Source: Alphaproteobacteria bacterium (GTDB lineage Bacteria > Pseudomonadota > Alphaproteobacteria > CACIAM-22H2). Taken from it: DNA of 64,000 nt. Under the pieces are notes generated by a model that saw only the letters and a program-made list of their open reading frames with translations, was not told the DNA's origin and made no database searches. Positions within the stretch are counted from its first letter, which is position 1. Every line of letters begins with the position of its first letter. Shown here piece by piece: positions 9,804-20,064 of the stretch. The DNA is taken from positions 1 through 64,000 of the forward strand of contig WGNX01000004.1 of the NCBI GenBank assembly GCA_016124335.1, written 5' to 3'. A program made the position numbers and the translations under genes.

Positions 9804-12773
9804 TTAAAAACGCAACTCGGCCCGCGGCTTCGCGCTTGCTCCGTCTTCAGCGACGGGGCGGCATTCGAAGATGCGTTCCGCATCGATGCCGCTGCCTTCG
9901 ACCAATCGCCTTTTGACAGCTTCGGCACGACGCTCGGCAAGACGCCGAAGCAGGTCGTCATCGACGGGCCGCGCGCCGGGGCGACGGGGAATCGCCGGTA
10001 CGTCGGCGGGCCCGGCAAATCCGCATACCTCAAGCCGCGCCGCAGGCCGGGCCGCGAGCAGCTTGGCCAAGCCGTCGACAACGCCTGAAGCTGCAGCATC
10101 AAGGCCGGCATCGCCCGGGGCGAATTTCACATCCGGGATCGCGATGGCCGTTCCGCGCCTTTCGGAATCGATCGCCGCGGAAATGAACGTCCCGAACGGG
10201 AACAGGACCGTCAGCGTATTCGATAGTGCGCCGCTCAGTGCCCCGCCGACCGCCTGACGAACCGCGTCGCCGGTATCGAAATCCGGATTCGACAGTTCGC
10301 CCGAAATGGGGATGTCGAGCGCGATATTGTTCTCGCCGTCCGCGAGAAGCGAAAGGATCGTCTCGACCGGAACGCCGGCCTGGGCGGAAAGCGAATTCTC
10401 CGCGCCGTCGCGATCATCGATGCGGACATTGGCAAGGCGCCATTTCGAATTGCCGCTGAGCTTCTCCTGCCGCGCCACGACATGGCCATCGATCGTTGCC
10501 GTCCCCGTACGCACATCGACCCCCAGCTTGTCATCGAAATACGGCGAAATCATCGGCAGTTCGACCGACTTCAGCGCCACGTCGAGATCGAATGACAGGC
10601 GCGTATCGAAGGGATAGACGGCGCCGCGGACGGCGATCTGGCCGAAACTGCCGACCCGACCGGCAAGCACAACGGCCGTGGGCCGTTCCGGGCGGCCGAT
10701 GTCGATGTCCTGCACATTCAGCGCAAGCTTGTCGACGGGCACGCGGACCGTCTCATGCGGCGTGCGGTCCTCGAAGATCGCGCGGCCATCCGCGATCTCG
10801 AACCTGCCGATCGCCAATCCCGGCGAGGGCGCGGGTGGCGGCGTCTTCGCATCCGCGACCGGCGGCGCACCGCGCTCGAAGCTGAGAAATCCTTTTTTTG
10901 TGCGCGTAATGCGCATCACCGGGCCTGTCACGCGCACCAACTCGATTGCCGCGGCGCCCGTCGGTGCCAGCCTTGCACCTTGGATTTCGGCGCGTGCGGC
11001 ACGAAGCCGCCAGCCAAACGCCTCGCGCCCCTCAAGGGCCTTTTCGCGTCGAAGGACACGTGGCTCGTTCACGATCACGCGCGCCGCGGACAGGCCGGAT
11101 CCATCATAGTTTGCGCCGGCCGTTTCCACGCCGGCCGCAGCGAACAACTCGCGCGCGGTCGAATCAACGACACTGATTTTCGTCGCCTTCAGGCTTCCCT
11201 CGAGCGTCGGCCCCGCATTCGCCATCCCGGTTGTTCCCTCGAATGCAAGTCCGTCGAGCGTGGCCGTCGCATCCGCTTCGCGAAGCTCGACGCGCAATCG
11301 GGTGGCATCGACTTTTCCCTGCGAGGACATTGCGCCGTTCGCACCGATACCGATGCCGCCTGCAAACGCCACTCGCTCGCCCCCGGCGATCACAAGTGCG
11401 GTTCGCATTGTTGGGCGCTCGATCGTCAGGACGAGTTTCGCAGTCCCGTCGCTACCGGCCAATTTCAACGACAAATCGGTGACGGCGGCGCTTGCTGCTT
11501 CCAGCGCCACATCAGAAGCGTCGTACCTGGGCGCAAGAAGCTCGAGCTTTCCGTCAAAATCCGTCGTTCGCGCGGACGCGGTAAATTTGCCGGACATTTC
11601 CAGCTTTTCCGACGCGCCTTTTCCGGCCTGCCCCGAATAAGACAATCCGCCAAGCGTAACGGTCGTCTTGCCGGAGAGCGCGCCATCGTCTCCGATCGAT
11701 ACTGCCGGCATCTCGATTCGACCGTCACGGGCACTCAACGAATCACCGGCCGATTTGAAATCGGCGTCCGAGAGTGTCAATGTGCCGACGAGCATGCCGG
11801 TGCGACCGACCTTCAGGCTCCCGTCGAATGCTGCGGTCGCGATGCCTATTTTCAGATCCGAGGCATCAATCTGAAGCGTTTTGGCAGCCAATGTCCCGCC
11901 AACCAGAAGTGCGCCGCCCGGAGGAAGCTGAACATTGCCTTTCCAGTCGAGCGACGCAGCCGACTGCATGCCGAATTTTCCGCCTGTGACCCGTGCCGTT
12001 CCGGAAATCGACGCACCCTCCGGCAATCCTGCGCGAACGTCGCCCGAGAAATCGAGGACACCGCCGACCTTCAGGTCGGCGATTTCCGCAATCGGCTCGA
12101 TCTTGATCCCGGAAAGTTCGACATGCGCCTCGATATTTGGCGAAGCCGCAAACGGGGATGCTGTGCCATTCGCCGTGATCTTGCGGTCGGCGATGCTGCC
12201 GTCGACGATGAAATCGACCTTTGCCGAATCCGCAGTACCGAAATTCAAGAGCGTCGCCGAATTCAGCTTGGCGCGAAGTTCCGTCGATCCGTCATGGATC
12301 GTCAGATCCGCGTTTGCAATATCGACTTGTCCGATCCGGACCGTCGGGCGAACCACCCCCGAAACCGGGGGCGAACCGCCGGTAAGATCGAAACCGGACA
12401 GCCGCCAGTGGCCTTTTGTCCGTTCCAGATCCAGTGCGAGCCCGTCGACGCGAAGATGGGGAATGTCGATGCGGCCATGCAGCAGTTCGGAAAACGACAC
12501 CTCGATCCCGGCCGCCTGGAGCCGGACGTTTCCCGGGCCCGCGATGCGAAGCCCGCCGATATCGATACGGCGGTCGATGAGCGATACGCGCGCCTGCGCA
12601 AGTTCGACGACCCGATAGCCGGCGACCTCGATGCCGCGAAGAAGCCCATAGCGCAGGCCGGCACTCGGCCCCAACCAGAGTGCGAGGCCGAGCAACCCGG
12701 CTGTGCCGGCAATGCCAAGCATCCACCGGTAAGCGCGCCATGGATCGCCGCTAAGATTTTTTTCTGCTGACAT
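9804..12773 (-). CDS. DUF748 domain (AsmA-like) envelope protein with OmpA-like C-terminal segment
   Basis: N-terminal TM helix, IDIGGLRIAGPGNVRLQAAGIEVSFSELLHGRIDIPHLRVDGLAL, VKLALNVQDIDIGRPERP, C-terminal FAPGDAGLDAAASGVVDGLAKLLAARPAARLEVCGFAG. Confidence 0.82.
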   Translation of the reverse strand: MSAEKNLSGDPWRAYRWMLGIAGTAGLLGLALWLGPSAGLRYGLLRGIEVAGYRVVELAQARVSLIDRRIDIGGLRIAGPGNVRLQAAGIEVSFSELLHGRIDIPHLRVDGLALDLERTKGHWRLSGFDLTGGSPPVSGVVRPTVRIGQVDIANADLTIHDGSTELRAKLNSATLLNFGTADSAKVDFIVDGSIADRKITANGTASPFAASPNIEAHVELSGIKIEPIAEIADLKVGGVLDFSGDVRAGLPEGASISGTARVTGGKFGMQSAASLDWKGNVQLPPGGALLVGGTLAAKTLQIDASDLKIGIATAAFDGSLKVGRTGMLVGTLTLSDADFKSAGDSLSARDGRIEMPAVSIGDDGALSGKTTVTLGGLSYSGQAGKGASEKLEMSGKFTASARTTDFDGKLELLAPRYDASDVALEAASAAVTDLSLKLAGSDGTAKLVLTIERPTMRTALVIAGGERVAFAGGIGIGANGAMSSQGKVDATRLRVELREADATATLDGLAFEGTTGMANAGPTLEGSLKATKISVVDSTARELFAAAGVETAGANYDGSGLSAARVIVNEPRVLRREKALEGREAFGWRLRAARAEIQGARLAPTGAAAIELVRVTGPVMRITRTKKGFLSFERGAPPVADAKTPPPAPSPGLAIGRFEIADGRAIFEDRTPHETVRVPVDKLALNVQDIDIGRPERPTAVVLAGRVGSFGQIAVRGAVYPFDTRLSFDLDVALKSVELPMISPYFDDKLGVDVRTGTATIDGHVVARQEKLSGNSKWRLANVRIDDRDGAENSLSAQAGVPVETILSLLADGENNIALDIPISGELSNPDFDTGDAVRQAVGGALSGALSNTLTVLFPFGTFISAAIDSERRGTAIAIPDVKFAPGDAGLDAAASGVVDGLAKLLAARPAARLEVCGFAGPADVPAIPRRPGARPVDDDLLRRLAERRAEAVKRRLVEGSGIDAERIFECRPVAEDGASAKPRAELRF

Positions 12774-12893
12774 TTCGCCCTTAAGTATATGATATCATAC
12801 GAATCTATGCGCTACTGATTCAGGTCTGGTGAGGCTCCTCCGTTTCGTCTATGCTTCATAAATTAGAAGTTCTGATCCAAAGGGAGAAGCCCG

Positions 12894-13094
12894 ATGGCCC
12901 TCACGATATCCAGCGTTTCAGGCGATTCTGCGATCTCCGCGCTTTCGAGCGCGAATTCCAACGTCAAGCAGGCCGCCGCTATTTCGGCCTTCAAGTCGGC
13001 CAACGATGCTCAGGCGGCTCTGGTCGGCTTGGTCCAGACGATCCAGCCGCCCGCCGACAGCGGTCGCGGCCAAAAGGTCGACGTTCAGGCCTAG
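12894..13094 (+). CDS. YjfB-like putative motility protein (66 aa)
   Basis: MALTISSVSGDSAISALSSANSNVKQAAAISAFKSANDAQAALVGLVQTIQPPADSGRGQKVDVQA; RBS AAAGGGAG upstream. Confidence 0.5.
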   Translation: MALTISSVSGDSAISALSSANSNVKQAAAISAFKSANDAQAALVGLVQTIQPPADSGRGQKVDVQA

Positions 13095-13120
13095 TCCATA
13101 AGGCCTCGACGGAATTCAAG

Positions 13121-13150
13121 CCGGTCGGCCGGACAAGGCCGGCCGGTTTT
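13121..13150 (+). terminator. Rho-independent terminator after the YjfB-like gene
   Basis: CCGGTCGGCC-GGACAA-GGCCGGCCGG followed by TTTT; 10-bp stem with one G-U pair. Confidence 0.8.
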
Positions 13151-13153
13151 CCG

Positions 13154-14467
13154 TTATTTTGCGCCCGGAAATCCGGGATCGGTTCGCGCAACGCCGACAT
13201 CACATTGCGTGAAAGTCGCGTGCTCGGCATCGCATTCGCGAAGATCGCAGTCGACCAATAAAGTGTGGCCGAAATCCGCTCCGTTGAGGATAGCGCGCCG
13301 CAGATCGGCCCTCGACAAATCGGCATGCCAAAGCCGAGCACGTTCCAGATTTGCGGCCATGATCTGACCGTCCGGGCCACCGATGCGTACGGGCTGGAGA
13401 TTGGCGCCGACCAGCTTGGCATGCGCCAGAAAGCTGCGCTTCAGTGTGGCCGCGCGCATATCCGCATCCGTGAAATCGGCCGAATTCAAGTCGGAGAGCG
13501 AGAAATCCGTCAATACCAGTGTCGATCCTCGGAATGTCGCGCCACCCGCATAGGCATTGCGCAAAAGCGCGCCCGAGAGATCCTGGCCGTCGAAACGCAT
13601 GCCGCTGAGATTGACGTTCGTGAGGTCGAGCCGGCGACCGGCGCCGCCCTGCGTCGCGATCCACCGCGCGTGGAGCGCAAGCGCTTCGTCGATGCTTTCG
13701 GCCGGCTCGCGCATGCGGATCGACGGGTTCCCGGCAATTTCGAAAGCCTTTCGGACGCTCGCATCGAGGACGGCACCGCTTGCGTCGGCATCCCCCAGCG
13801 TTACCCCCTCGAAGGCCGCACCGATCGCGACTGCGCCCCGCAGCGTGGCACCCGACAGATTGCAGTTTCGAAGTGCCGCCTCGCGCATGTCGGCGCCGGT
13901 GAAATTCGCATTGCGGAAATCAACGCCGTCAAGCTGCGCGCCGACCATTCGCGAATCCGAAAGATCGACCTGCATGGCGATCGTGCGGGTCATCCGCGCC
14001 CCGGAAAGATCGACACCCCGGAAGGTTGCGGTTGCGGCATCGACCGATCCGCCAAGCGCATTTTCGGATTGTCCGGTTGCACCCTGGCGGGCGAGCGCGC
14101 CCTCGCGCAGGTCCGCTTCGATCATGTTCGCTGCCGTCAGATCGGCACCACGCAGGTTTGCCCCGCGCAGATCGGCATGGTCGAGGCGTGCACCCTGAAG
14201 CCGGGCAAAGCGGAGGTCGGCACAAAATAGCGTCGCGCCGGTAAAATTGGTGCCGCGTGCCGAGCAACCTTTCAGCCGCGCGCCAGTCAAGTCGGCGCCT
14301 GAAAAATCGAGTCCGTCGATGTCGATATCCGATAGGTCGAAGAAGGCCAGCTTCGCCCGACGACCGTCCGGCAGTTTCTGGACGTAACGCAGATTGGCCG
14401 CGGCAATATCGCGCAGCGTCGCCCGATCGACACGAGTCAACGGCCGGGCACTCACGATTTCACCCAA
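13154..14467 (-). CDS. Pentapeptide repeat protein (copy B)
   Basis: DFSGADLTGARLKGCSARGTNFTGATLFCADLRFARLQGARLDHADLRGANLRGADLTAANM...; same two-block layout as 8504..9796. Confidence 0.9.
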   Translation of the reverse strand: MGEIVSARPLTRVDRATLRDIAAANLRYVQKLPDGRRAKLAFFDLSDIDIDGLDFSGADLTGARLKGCSARGTNFTGATLFCADLRFARLQGARLDHADLRGANLRGADLTAANMIEADLREGALARQGATGQSENALGGSVDAATATFRGVDLSGARMTRTIAMQVDLSDSRMVGAQLDGVDFRNANFTGADMREAALRNCNLSGATLRGAVAIGAAFEGVTLGDADASGAVLDASVRKAFEIAGNPSIRMREPAESIDEALALHARWIATQGGAGRRLDLTNVNLSGMRFDGQDLSGALLRNAYAGGATFRGSTLVLTDFSLSDLNSADFTDADMRAATLKRSFLAHAKLVGANLQPVRIGGPDGQIMAANLERARLWHADLSRADLRRAILNGADFGHTLLVDCDLRECDAEHATFTQCDVGVARTDPGFPGAK

Positions 14468-14776
14468 AGGCAGGGCAAACCAGTGCGCGACATCCGCACT
14501 CTGAAGGCCATTTCACTTTTGCTGATTCGTACCCGCGTCACTTCATACTCCGTTCCGCAAGGCCGATTCTGCCACAAGTCCTGCCGGATTGCCGCTGTTA
14601 CCGCTGTCACAGGTGTTCGCAAAAATTGCTGTGCGGATACAAACAATTGTGAAAGGCATGCCAATTCGTCCGATTATCTCTTTCAATCAATAGCTACGCA
14701 TGTTCCGCAGCTTTGCTCGCATACATTTTCGACGCTTCGAACGTATCAATGGGTAGTGAATTTTTGCTTAATATAC

Positions 14777-16528
14777 TCAGACGGCTGCGGCGTCTTCGAT
14801 CTGAAGCTGGACCCGCGAGGCGCCGCGCCAACTATCCAGCTTCAATCGTCCAAGAAGGTGGACACTGGAACCGTCCGAACGCAGCAAAATTTCCGAAAGA
14901 CCGGTACCAACCGCACGAAAAGCGATCGCCGAGAGGCGCACACCGCGCGAATCTTCCAAGAAGCAGCGGATGTGCGACGTCCCGACAATATCGGCCTTCG
15001 CCACGCGCACGGCATTGAAAACGAAGCGCGGCTCCGGATTGCCGACGCCATACGGGCCGACGCGCTCAAGTTCTTCGACAAGGGCGGCCGTCGCCGCCGA
15101 AAGCGGAAGCGCTCCGTCGTATTCGACGACCGTCCGGCGTTCGACGTTTTCCAGATGGGCACCCAGATTTGCCGACAGGAAGCCGCGCAGCGGCTCCAGA
15201 CCGCCCGCCGCCACGGTCAGGCCCGCCGCATTGGCGTGCCCGCCGCCATTGACCAGCAGCCCTGCCCCACGCGCCGCGATCACGGCTGCGCCAATATCCC
15301 ATCCAAACGCCGACCGCGCCGATCCCTTGCCCTGCGCGCCATCCAGCGCGATGACCAGTGCCGGCCTTTCGAAGCGCTCCTTGAGCCGGCTTGCGACAAT
15401 TCCGATGACCCCGGGGTGCCAGCCTTCACCCGCCACGAACACCAGATCGCGATCCGCGTTCGCCTCCGCCTGGGCAAGCGCCGAAGCGAGAACGTCGGCC
15501 TCGATACGTTGGCGTTCGCGGTTGTAGCCGTCCAGCCGCTTCGCGATTTCCGCCGCTTCGGTCGGGTCTCCCGTCGTCAGAAGTCGCACTCCGAGATCGG
15601 CCTCGCCGACCCGGCCGCCGGCATTCACGCGTGGCCCCAATGCAAAACCGAGATGAAAGGCCTGCACGCGCTCCTGAACCCCCGCGACATCGGCAAGGGC
15701 GGCAATGCCGATCCGTGTCCGCGCACGAACCGCCTTGAGGCCCTGCGCGACGAATGCCCTGTTCAGTCCGACGAGCGGCACGACATCGCAGACCGTGCCT
15801 AACGCAACCAGATCGAGACACTCGAGAAGCTCGACAGTTGGGCGGCCGCGCTGACGCAGCGCGCGATTTATCGCCACGGCAAGAAGGAATGACACACCGA
15901 CCGCCGCAAGCTTGCCTTGATCGCTCGTCTCGTCGATCCGGTTGGGATTGACGATCGCGAAAGCCGGCGGCAGGCCCGCCTCGGCGGCATGGTGGTCAAC
16001 CACGACGACGTCGATCCCTGCGGCGGCCGCGGCTTCCAGCGGCGCGTGTGCGGTCGTACCACAGTCGACCGTAATGACGATTCGGGCGCCTTCTTCGCCC
16101 AATTTCAGAAGCGCCGGCGCGTTCGGGCCGTAGCCCTCGCGCATCCGGTCCGGGATATAGTGCCGCACGCGCCCGCCTGCCCCGCCAATGACGGCATGGA
16201 GCAGAGCTGCCGAGGTCGCCCCGTCGACATCGTAATCGCCGAATACGGCAATCATTTCGCCGGCCTCGATCGCCGCAACGATGCGCGCGACCGCCTTGTC
16301 CATATCCTTCAGATGCGACGGATCGGGCAGAAGGTCGCGAAGACGCGGGTCGAGGAAGGCTGCGGCGTCAGCCTCGGCGACGCCACGCCCGAGAAGGATA
16401 CGCGCGATCGCCTCGCTTACGCCCACGCGCTGCGCAAAACCCAGCGCGCGCTGGAAATCGACTGCGCGCGGGCACCAGCGCCTTCCCAGCGCCGATCGTT
16501 CGATGCCGGCGAATGCCGCTGCCGTCAC
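14777..16528 (-). CDS. recJ: Single-stranded-DNA-specific exonuclease RecJ
   Basis: DHH motifs: VFGDYDVDGATSAALL, ITVDCGTTAH, VVVDHHAAE, and DHHA1 motif VNGGGHANAAGLTV. Confidence 0.97.
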   Translation of the reverse strand: MTAAAFAGIERSALGRRWCPRAVDFQRALGFAQRVGVSEAIARILLGRGVAEADAAAFLDPRLRDLLPDPSHLKDMDKAVARIVAAIEAGEMIAVFGDYDVDGATSAALLHAVIGGAGGRVRHYIPDRMREGYGPNAPALLKLGEEGARIVITVDCGTTAHAPLEAAAAAGIDVVVVDHHAAEAGLPPAFAIVNPNRIDETSDQGKLAAVGVSFLLAVAINRALRQRGRPTVELLECLDLVALGTVCDVVPLVGLNRAFVAQGLKAVRARTRIGIAALADVAGVQERVQAFHLGFALGPRVNAGGRVGEADLGVRLLTTGDPTEAAEIAKRLDGYNRERQRIEADVLASALAQAEANADRDLVFVAGEGWHPGVIGIVASRLKERFERPALVIALDGAQGKGSARSAFGWDIGAAVIAARGAGLLVNGGGHANAAGLTVAAGGLEPLRGFLSANLGAHLENVERRTVVEYDGALPLSAATAALVEELERVGPYGVGNPEPRFVFNAVRVAKADIVGTSHIRCFLEDSRGVRLSAIAFRAVGTGLSEILLRSDGSSVHLLGRLKLDSWRGASRVQLQIEDAAAV

Positions 16529-17496
16529 GGCCCCGGCTTTACCTTGTGATTATGGGTCGCTTCCACGACGCGAACCGTGCCGGTCTTCGAACGCATCACG
16601 ATCGAATGGGTCGACGCGCCGCCCGGATACCGGCGGATGCCCTTCAACATCGAACCATCCGTAACTCCGGTCGCCGCGAACATCACGTCGCCCTTGGCCA
16701 ACTCGAGAATCCCGTACTTGCGGTTCAGATCCTTGATCCCCAGCCGCGCAGCGCGGCCCTTTTCGTCGTCATTGCGGAACAGCAGCCTTCCCTGGATCTG
16801 GCCGCCGATGCAGCGCAGCGCGGCGGCAGCGAGAACGCCTTCCGGCGCACCGCCCGACCCCATGTAAATGTCCACGCCCGATTCCGGCCGCGATGTCGCG
16901 ATGACGCCCGACACATCGCCGTCCGAAATAAGCATGATCCGCGCACCGGCTTCGCGCACCCGGGCGATCAGTTCGCTGTGCCGCGGACGATCGAGGATGC
17001 ACACGACAAGATCCGAAATGTCGACGCCCTTGGCCTTGGCCAGATGCTTGAGATTGTCGGCGGGCTTGGCGTCGAGATCGACGATGCCTTCGGGCAAGCC
17101 ACCGCCCACGGCGATCTTGTCCATGTAAACGTCAGGCGCGTTGAGAAACCCGCCCTGTTCGGCCATGGCAATGACCGCAAGCGCGTTCGGGCCGCCCTTG
17201 GCGGTGATCGTCGTGCCTTCCAGCGGATCGAGCGCGATATCGACCTTCGGCCCGCCCTGCCCGACCTTCTCGCCGATAAAGAGCATCGGCGCCTCGTCGC
17301 GTTCCCCCTCGCCGATGACGACCGTGCCTTCGATGGCCAGCGAATTGAGCGCGCGGCGCATGGCGTCGACCGCCGCCTGGTCCGCCGCCTTCTCGTCGCC
17401 ACGCCCCATCAGGCGCGAGGCCGCAAGTGCTGCCGCCTCGGTCACGCGCACCACTTCCAGCGCGAGATTCCGGTCGAGCGCAATGGATCCAGACAT
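16525..17496 (-). CDS. glpX: Class II fructose-1,6-bisphosphatase GlpX
   Basis: MSGSIALDRNLALEVVRVTEAAALAASRLMGRGDEKAADQAAVDAMRRALN...GTVVIGEGERDEAPML...DPLEGT; start set at 17496. Confidence 0.95.
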   Translation of the reverse strand: MSGSIALDRNLALEVVRVTEAAALAASRLMGRGDEKAADQAAVDAMRRALNSLAIEGTVVIGEGERDEAPMLFIGEKVGQGGPKVDIALDPLEGTTITAKGGPNALAVIAMAEQGGFLNAPDVYMDKIAVGGGLPEGIVDLDAKPADNLKHLAKAKGVDISDLVVCILDRPRHSELIARVREAGARIMLISDGDVSGVIATSRPESGVDIYMGSGGAPEGVLAAAALRCIGGQIQGRLLFRNDDEKGRAARLGIKDLNRKYGILELAKGDVMFAATGVTDGSMLKGIRRYPGGASTHSIVMRSKTGTVRVVEATHNHKVKPGP

Positions 17497-17536
17497 CAGA
17501 TTTCTCCGTCGATGATTTTCTTGTCGTCCAGCAGGT

Positions 17537-18829
17537 TCACAGCGTTTCGATACGAACGACGACCGGCGCATCGAGAACCGCGCCGAGCTTTGCGATGCGG
17601 TCAAGTGCGCGCGCCATCGCCGCCTCGTGCGTCTCGTGCGTGACAAGGACGACCGGCACCCGCTCGTCCGGTGCGCGGCCCCGTTGCAACATCGATGCGA
17701 GACTGACTGCCTCGTCGCGAAGCGCCGCCGTCACGTCGGCGATGACGCCCGGCCGGTCTACCACGTCGAGCCGAATATAGTAACCGCCCCTGCGGTCGGC
17801 GATCGTCAGACGCGGCGGCGCGGCAAGTTCGCCGGCCGGAAGCTGGAACGTCATCGGCCGGCGGCCGTGCGCGATATCGACGATATCGGCGACAACCGCC
17901 GACGCCGTCGGCCCCGCTCCGGCCCCGCGTCCCTCGGCAACCACGCGCCCGACGAAATCACCTTCGGCGACGACTGCGTTGTAGACGTCTTCGACATGCG
18001 CGATCGGCGTTTCGAGCGGCACCATGCACGGATGCACCCGCTGCATGAGGCCAGCATCGCCGATTTCGGCGATGCCGAGCAGCTTGATGCGGTAACCAAG
18101 TTCCTTCGCAAACTGGATGTCCAGCGCACCGATACGGCGGATGCCTTCCACATGGACTGCACCGAAGTCGATGCGTGTGCCGAACGCAACGCCGGCTAGA
18201 ATTGCCAGCTTGTGCGCGGCATCCACGCCGTCGACGTCGAAACTCGGATCTGCTTCGGCATAGCCAAGTTTCTGCGCGTCGGCTAGAACGTCGCCGAATG
18301 CGCGGCCCGACTTGCGCATCTGCGTGAGGATATAATTGCAGGTTCCGTTCAGGATTCCGTAGACGCGGTGGATCCTGTTCGCCGCAAGGCCCTCACGGAT
18401 CGATTTGATGATGGGTATGCCGCCTGCGACGGCGGCCTCGTAGGCGATGGTCAGGCCCTTCGCCTCGGCCTGCGCGGCAAGCGAGGTGCCGTGATGTGCC
18501 AGCAGCGCCTTGTTCGCCGTCACGACATGGCGGCCATTCGCCAGCGCCGCCTCGCAGACTTTCCGGGCGACGCCTTCGGCACCGCCGATCAGTTCGACGA
18601 CAACATCGCAATTCGCTTCGGCAGCCATCTTTGCGGCGTCGTCGAACCACGCGATGTCGGACAGATCGGTACCGCGCATTTTCGCGCGATCGCGCGCCGA
18701 AACCGCGACGACCTCAAGCGGCCGGCCGCCACGCCGCGCGATCAGCGCGCCGTTCTTGGCAACGACCTGCAGGACACCGGCGCCGACCGTGCCGAGGCCG
18801 GCGATCGCTATGCGCATCGCTTCGCTCAT
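17537..18829 (-). CDS. hom: Homoserine dehydrogenase
   Basis: IAGLGTVGAGVLQV, VELIGG, ANKALLAHHG, GILNGTCNYILTQM, C-terminal ACT-like domain. Confidence 0.96.
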   Translation of the reverse strand: MSEAMRIAIAGLGTVGAGVLQVVAKNGALIARRGGRPLEVVAVSARDRAKMRGTDLSDIAWFDDAAKMAAEANCDVVVELIGGAEGVARKVCEAALANGRHVVTANKALLAHHGTSLAAQAEAKGLTIAYEAAVAGGIPIIKSIREGLAANRIHRVYGILNGTCNYILTQMRKSGRAFGDVLADAQKLGYAEADPSFDVDGVDAAHKLAILAGVAFGTRIDFGAVHVEGIRRIGALDIQFAKELGYRIKLLGIAEIGDAGLMQRVHPCMVPLETPIAHVEDVYNAVVAEGDFVGRVVAEGRGAGAGPTASAVVADIVDIAHGRRPMTFQLPAGELAAPPRLTIADRRGGYYIRLDVVDRPGVIADVTAALRDEAVSLASMLQRGRAPDERVPVVLVTHETHEAAMARALDRIAKLGAVLDAPVVVRIETL

Positions 18830-20064
18830 GCCGATGCTTTGCGCTTCTGCGTGGGCGGATCGGGAAGGCGCTCACCCGACGTCATGAACTGTTTGATCTG
18901 GCGGACGGCCTGCCGAATGCGCTGGACATTCTCGACCAGCGCCAGCCGCACGTGCCCGTCACCATATTCGCCAAACCCGATCCCGGGCGAGACGGCAACC
19001 TTGGCTTCGCGCATCAGCAGTTTCGCGAACTCCAGGGAGCCGAGCGCGGCAAACTGCGGGGGTATCGGCGCCCAGGCAAACATGGAAGCCGGCGGGCTCG
19101 GCACGTTCCATCCCGCCTGGGCAAGCCCCTGGATGAGGACATCCCGACGCTGCCGGTAGGTTTCCCGCGCATCAATCACGCAATCCTGCGGACCGTTGAG
19201 TGCCGCGGCAGCCGCGACCTGGACCGGCGTGAACGCGCCATAATCGAGATACGACTTGATGCGCGCGAGTGCCTTGATGAGCGTCTTGTTTCCCGCCGCA
19301 AATCCGACGCGCCAGCCCGCCATCGAATAGGTCTTGCTCATCGACGTGAACTCGACCGCGACTTCCTTTGCGCCGGGCACCTGAAGGATCGATGGCGGCG
19401 GCTTGTCGTCGAAATAGATTTCGGCGTACGCAAGATCGGAGAGGATCCAGATTGCGTGTTCGCGGCAGAACGCCACGCAGCGTTCATAGAAGGCCAGATC
19501 GACGACCTGAGCCGTCGGGTTCGACGGATAGTTCAAGATCAGCGCGAGAGGTTTTGGTACCGAGTGGCGCACCGCGCGTTCCATCGCGGCAAAAAACCCT
19601 TCGACACCTTCGGGCGTCGACACATCGGTCGGCAGATGGCGGATCGACGCGCCCGCCATGATGAAACCGTAGGGATGGATCGGATAGCTCGGGTTCGGCA
19701 CAAGGATCACGTCGCCGGGGCTGGTGATCGCCTGCGCGAGATTGGCAAGCCCCTCTTTCGAGCCGAGCGTGACGATCGTTTCCGTTTCCGGATCGAGATC
19801 GACGCCGAAACGGCGGCCGTAATAGGCGGCGTGCGCGCGGCGCAGGCCCGGAATGCCGCGCGACATCGAATAGCGGTGGGTCCGCGGGTCCTGAACGGCT
19901 TCGTTCAGCTTCGCGACAATATGCTCAGGCGTCGGCAGGTCCGGATTGCCCATGCCCAGATCGATGACATCATCGCCAACGGCGCGGGCCTTGGCCTTTT
20001 GCGTGTTCACCTCGGCAAACACGTAGGGGGGCAAGCGCTTGATGCGATAGAAATCGTCCTGCAT
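18826..20064 (-). CDS. PLP-dependent class I/II aminotransferase (AlaC / LL-DAP aminotransferase-like)
   Basis: DLGMGNPDLPTPEHIV, NYPSNPTAQV, SKTYSMAGWRVGFAAGN. Confidence 0.88.
   Translation of the reverse strand: MQDDFYRIKRLPPYVFAEVNTQKAKARAVGDDVIDLGMGNPDLPTPEHIVAKLNEAVQDPRTHRYSMSRGIPGLRRAHAAYYGRRFGVDLDPETETIVTLGSKEGLANLAQAITSPGDVILVPNPSYPIHPYGFIMAGASIRHLPTDVSTPEGVEGFFAAMERAVRHSVPKPLALILNYPSNPTAQVVDLAFYERCVAFCREHAIWILSDLAYAEIYFDDKPPPSILQVPGAKEVAVEFTSMSKTYSMAGWRVGFAAGNKTLIKALARIKSYLDYGAFTPVQVAAAAALNGPQDCVIDARETYRQRRDVLIQGLAQAGWNVPSPPASMFAWAPIPPQFAALGSLEFAKLLMREAKVAVSPGIGFGEYGDGHVRLALVENVQRIRQAVRQIKQFMTSGERLPDPPTQKRKASA

Noticed and set aside
8117-10111. 664-aa minus ORF with repeat-like text (IRAAKIRVAEIRAPHVRPFEQ)
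   Set aside because: Repetitive appearance is the antisense image of pentapeptide repeat codons in the plus-strand gene 8504..9796.
10755-12770. 671-aa ORF antisense to the DUF748 gene
   Set aside because: R/C/H-rich shadow ORF with no plausible RBS or domain.
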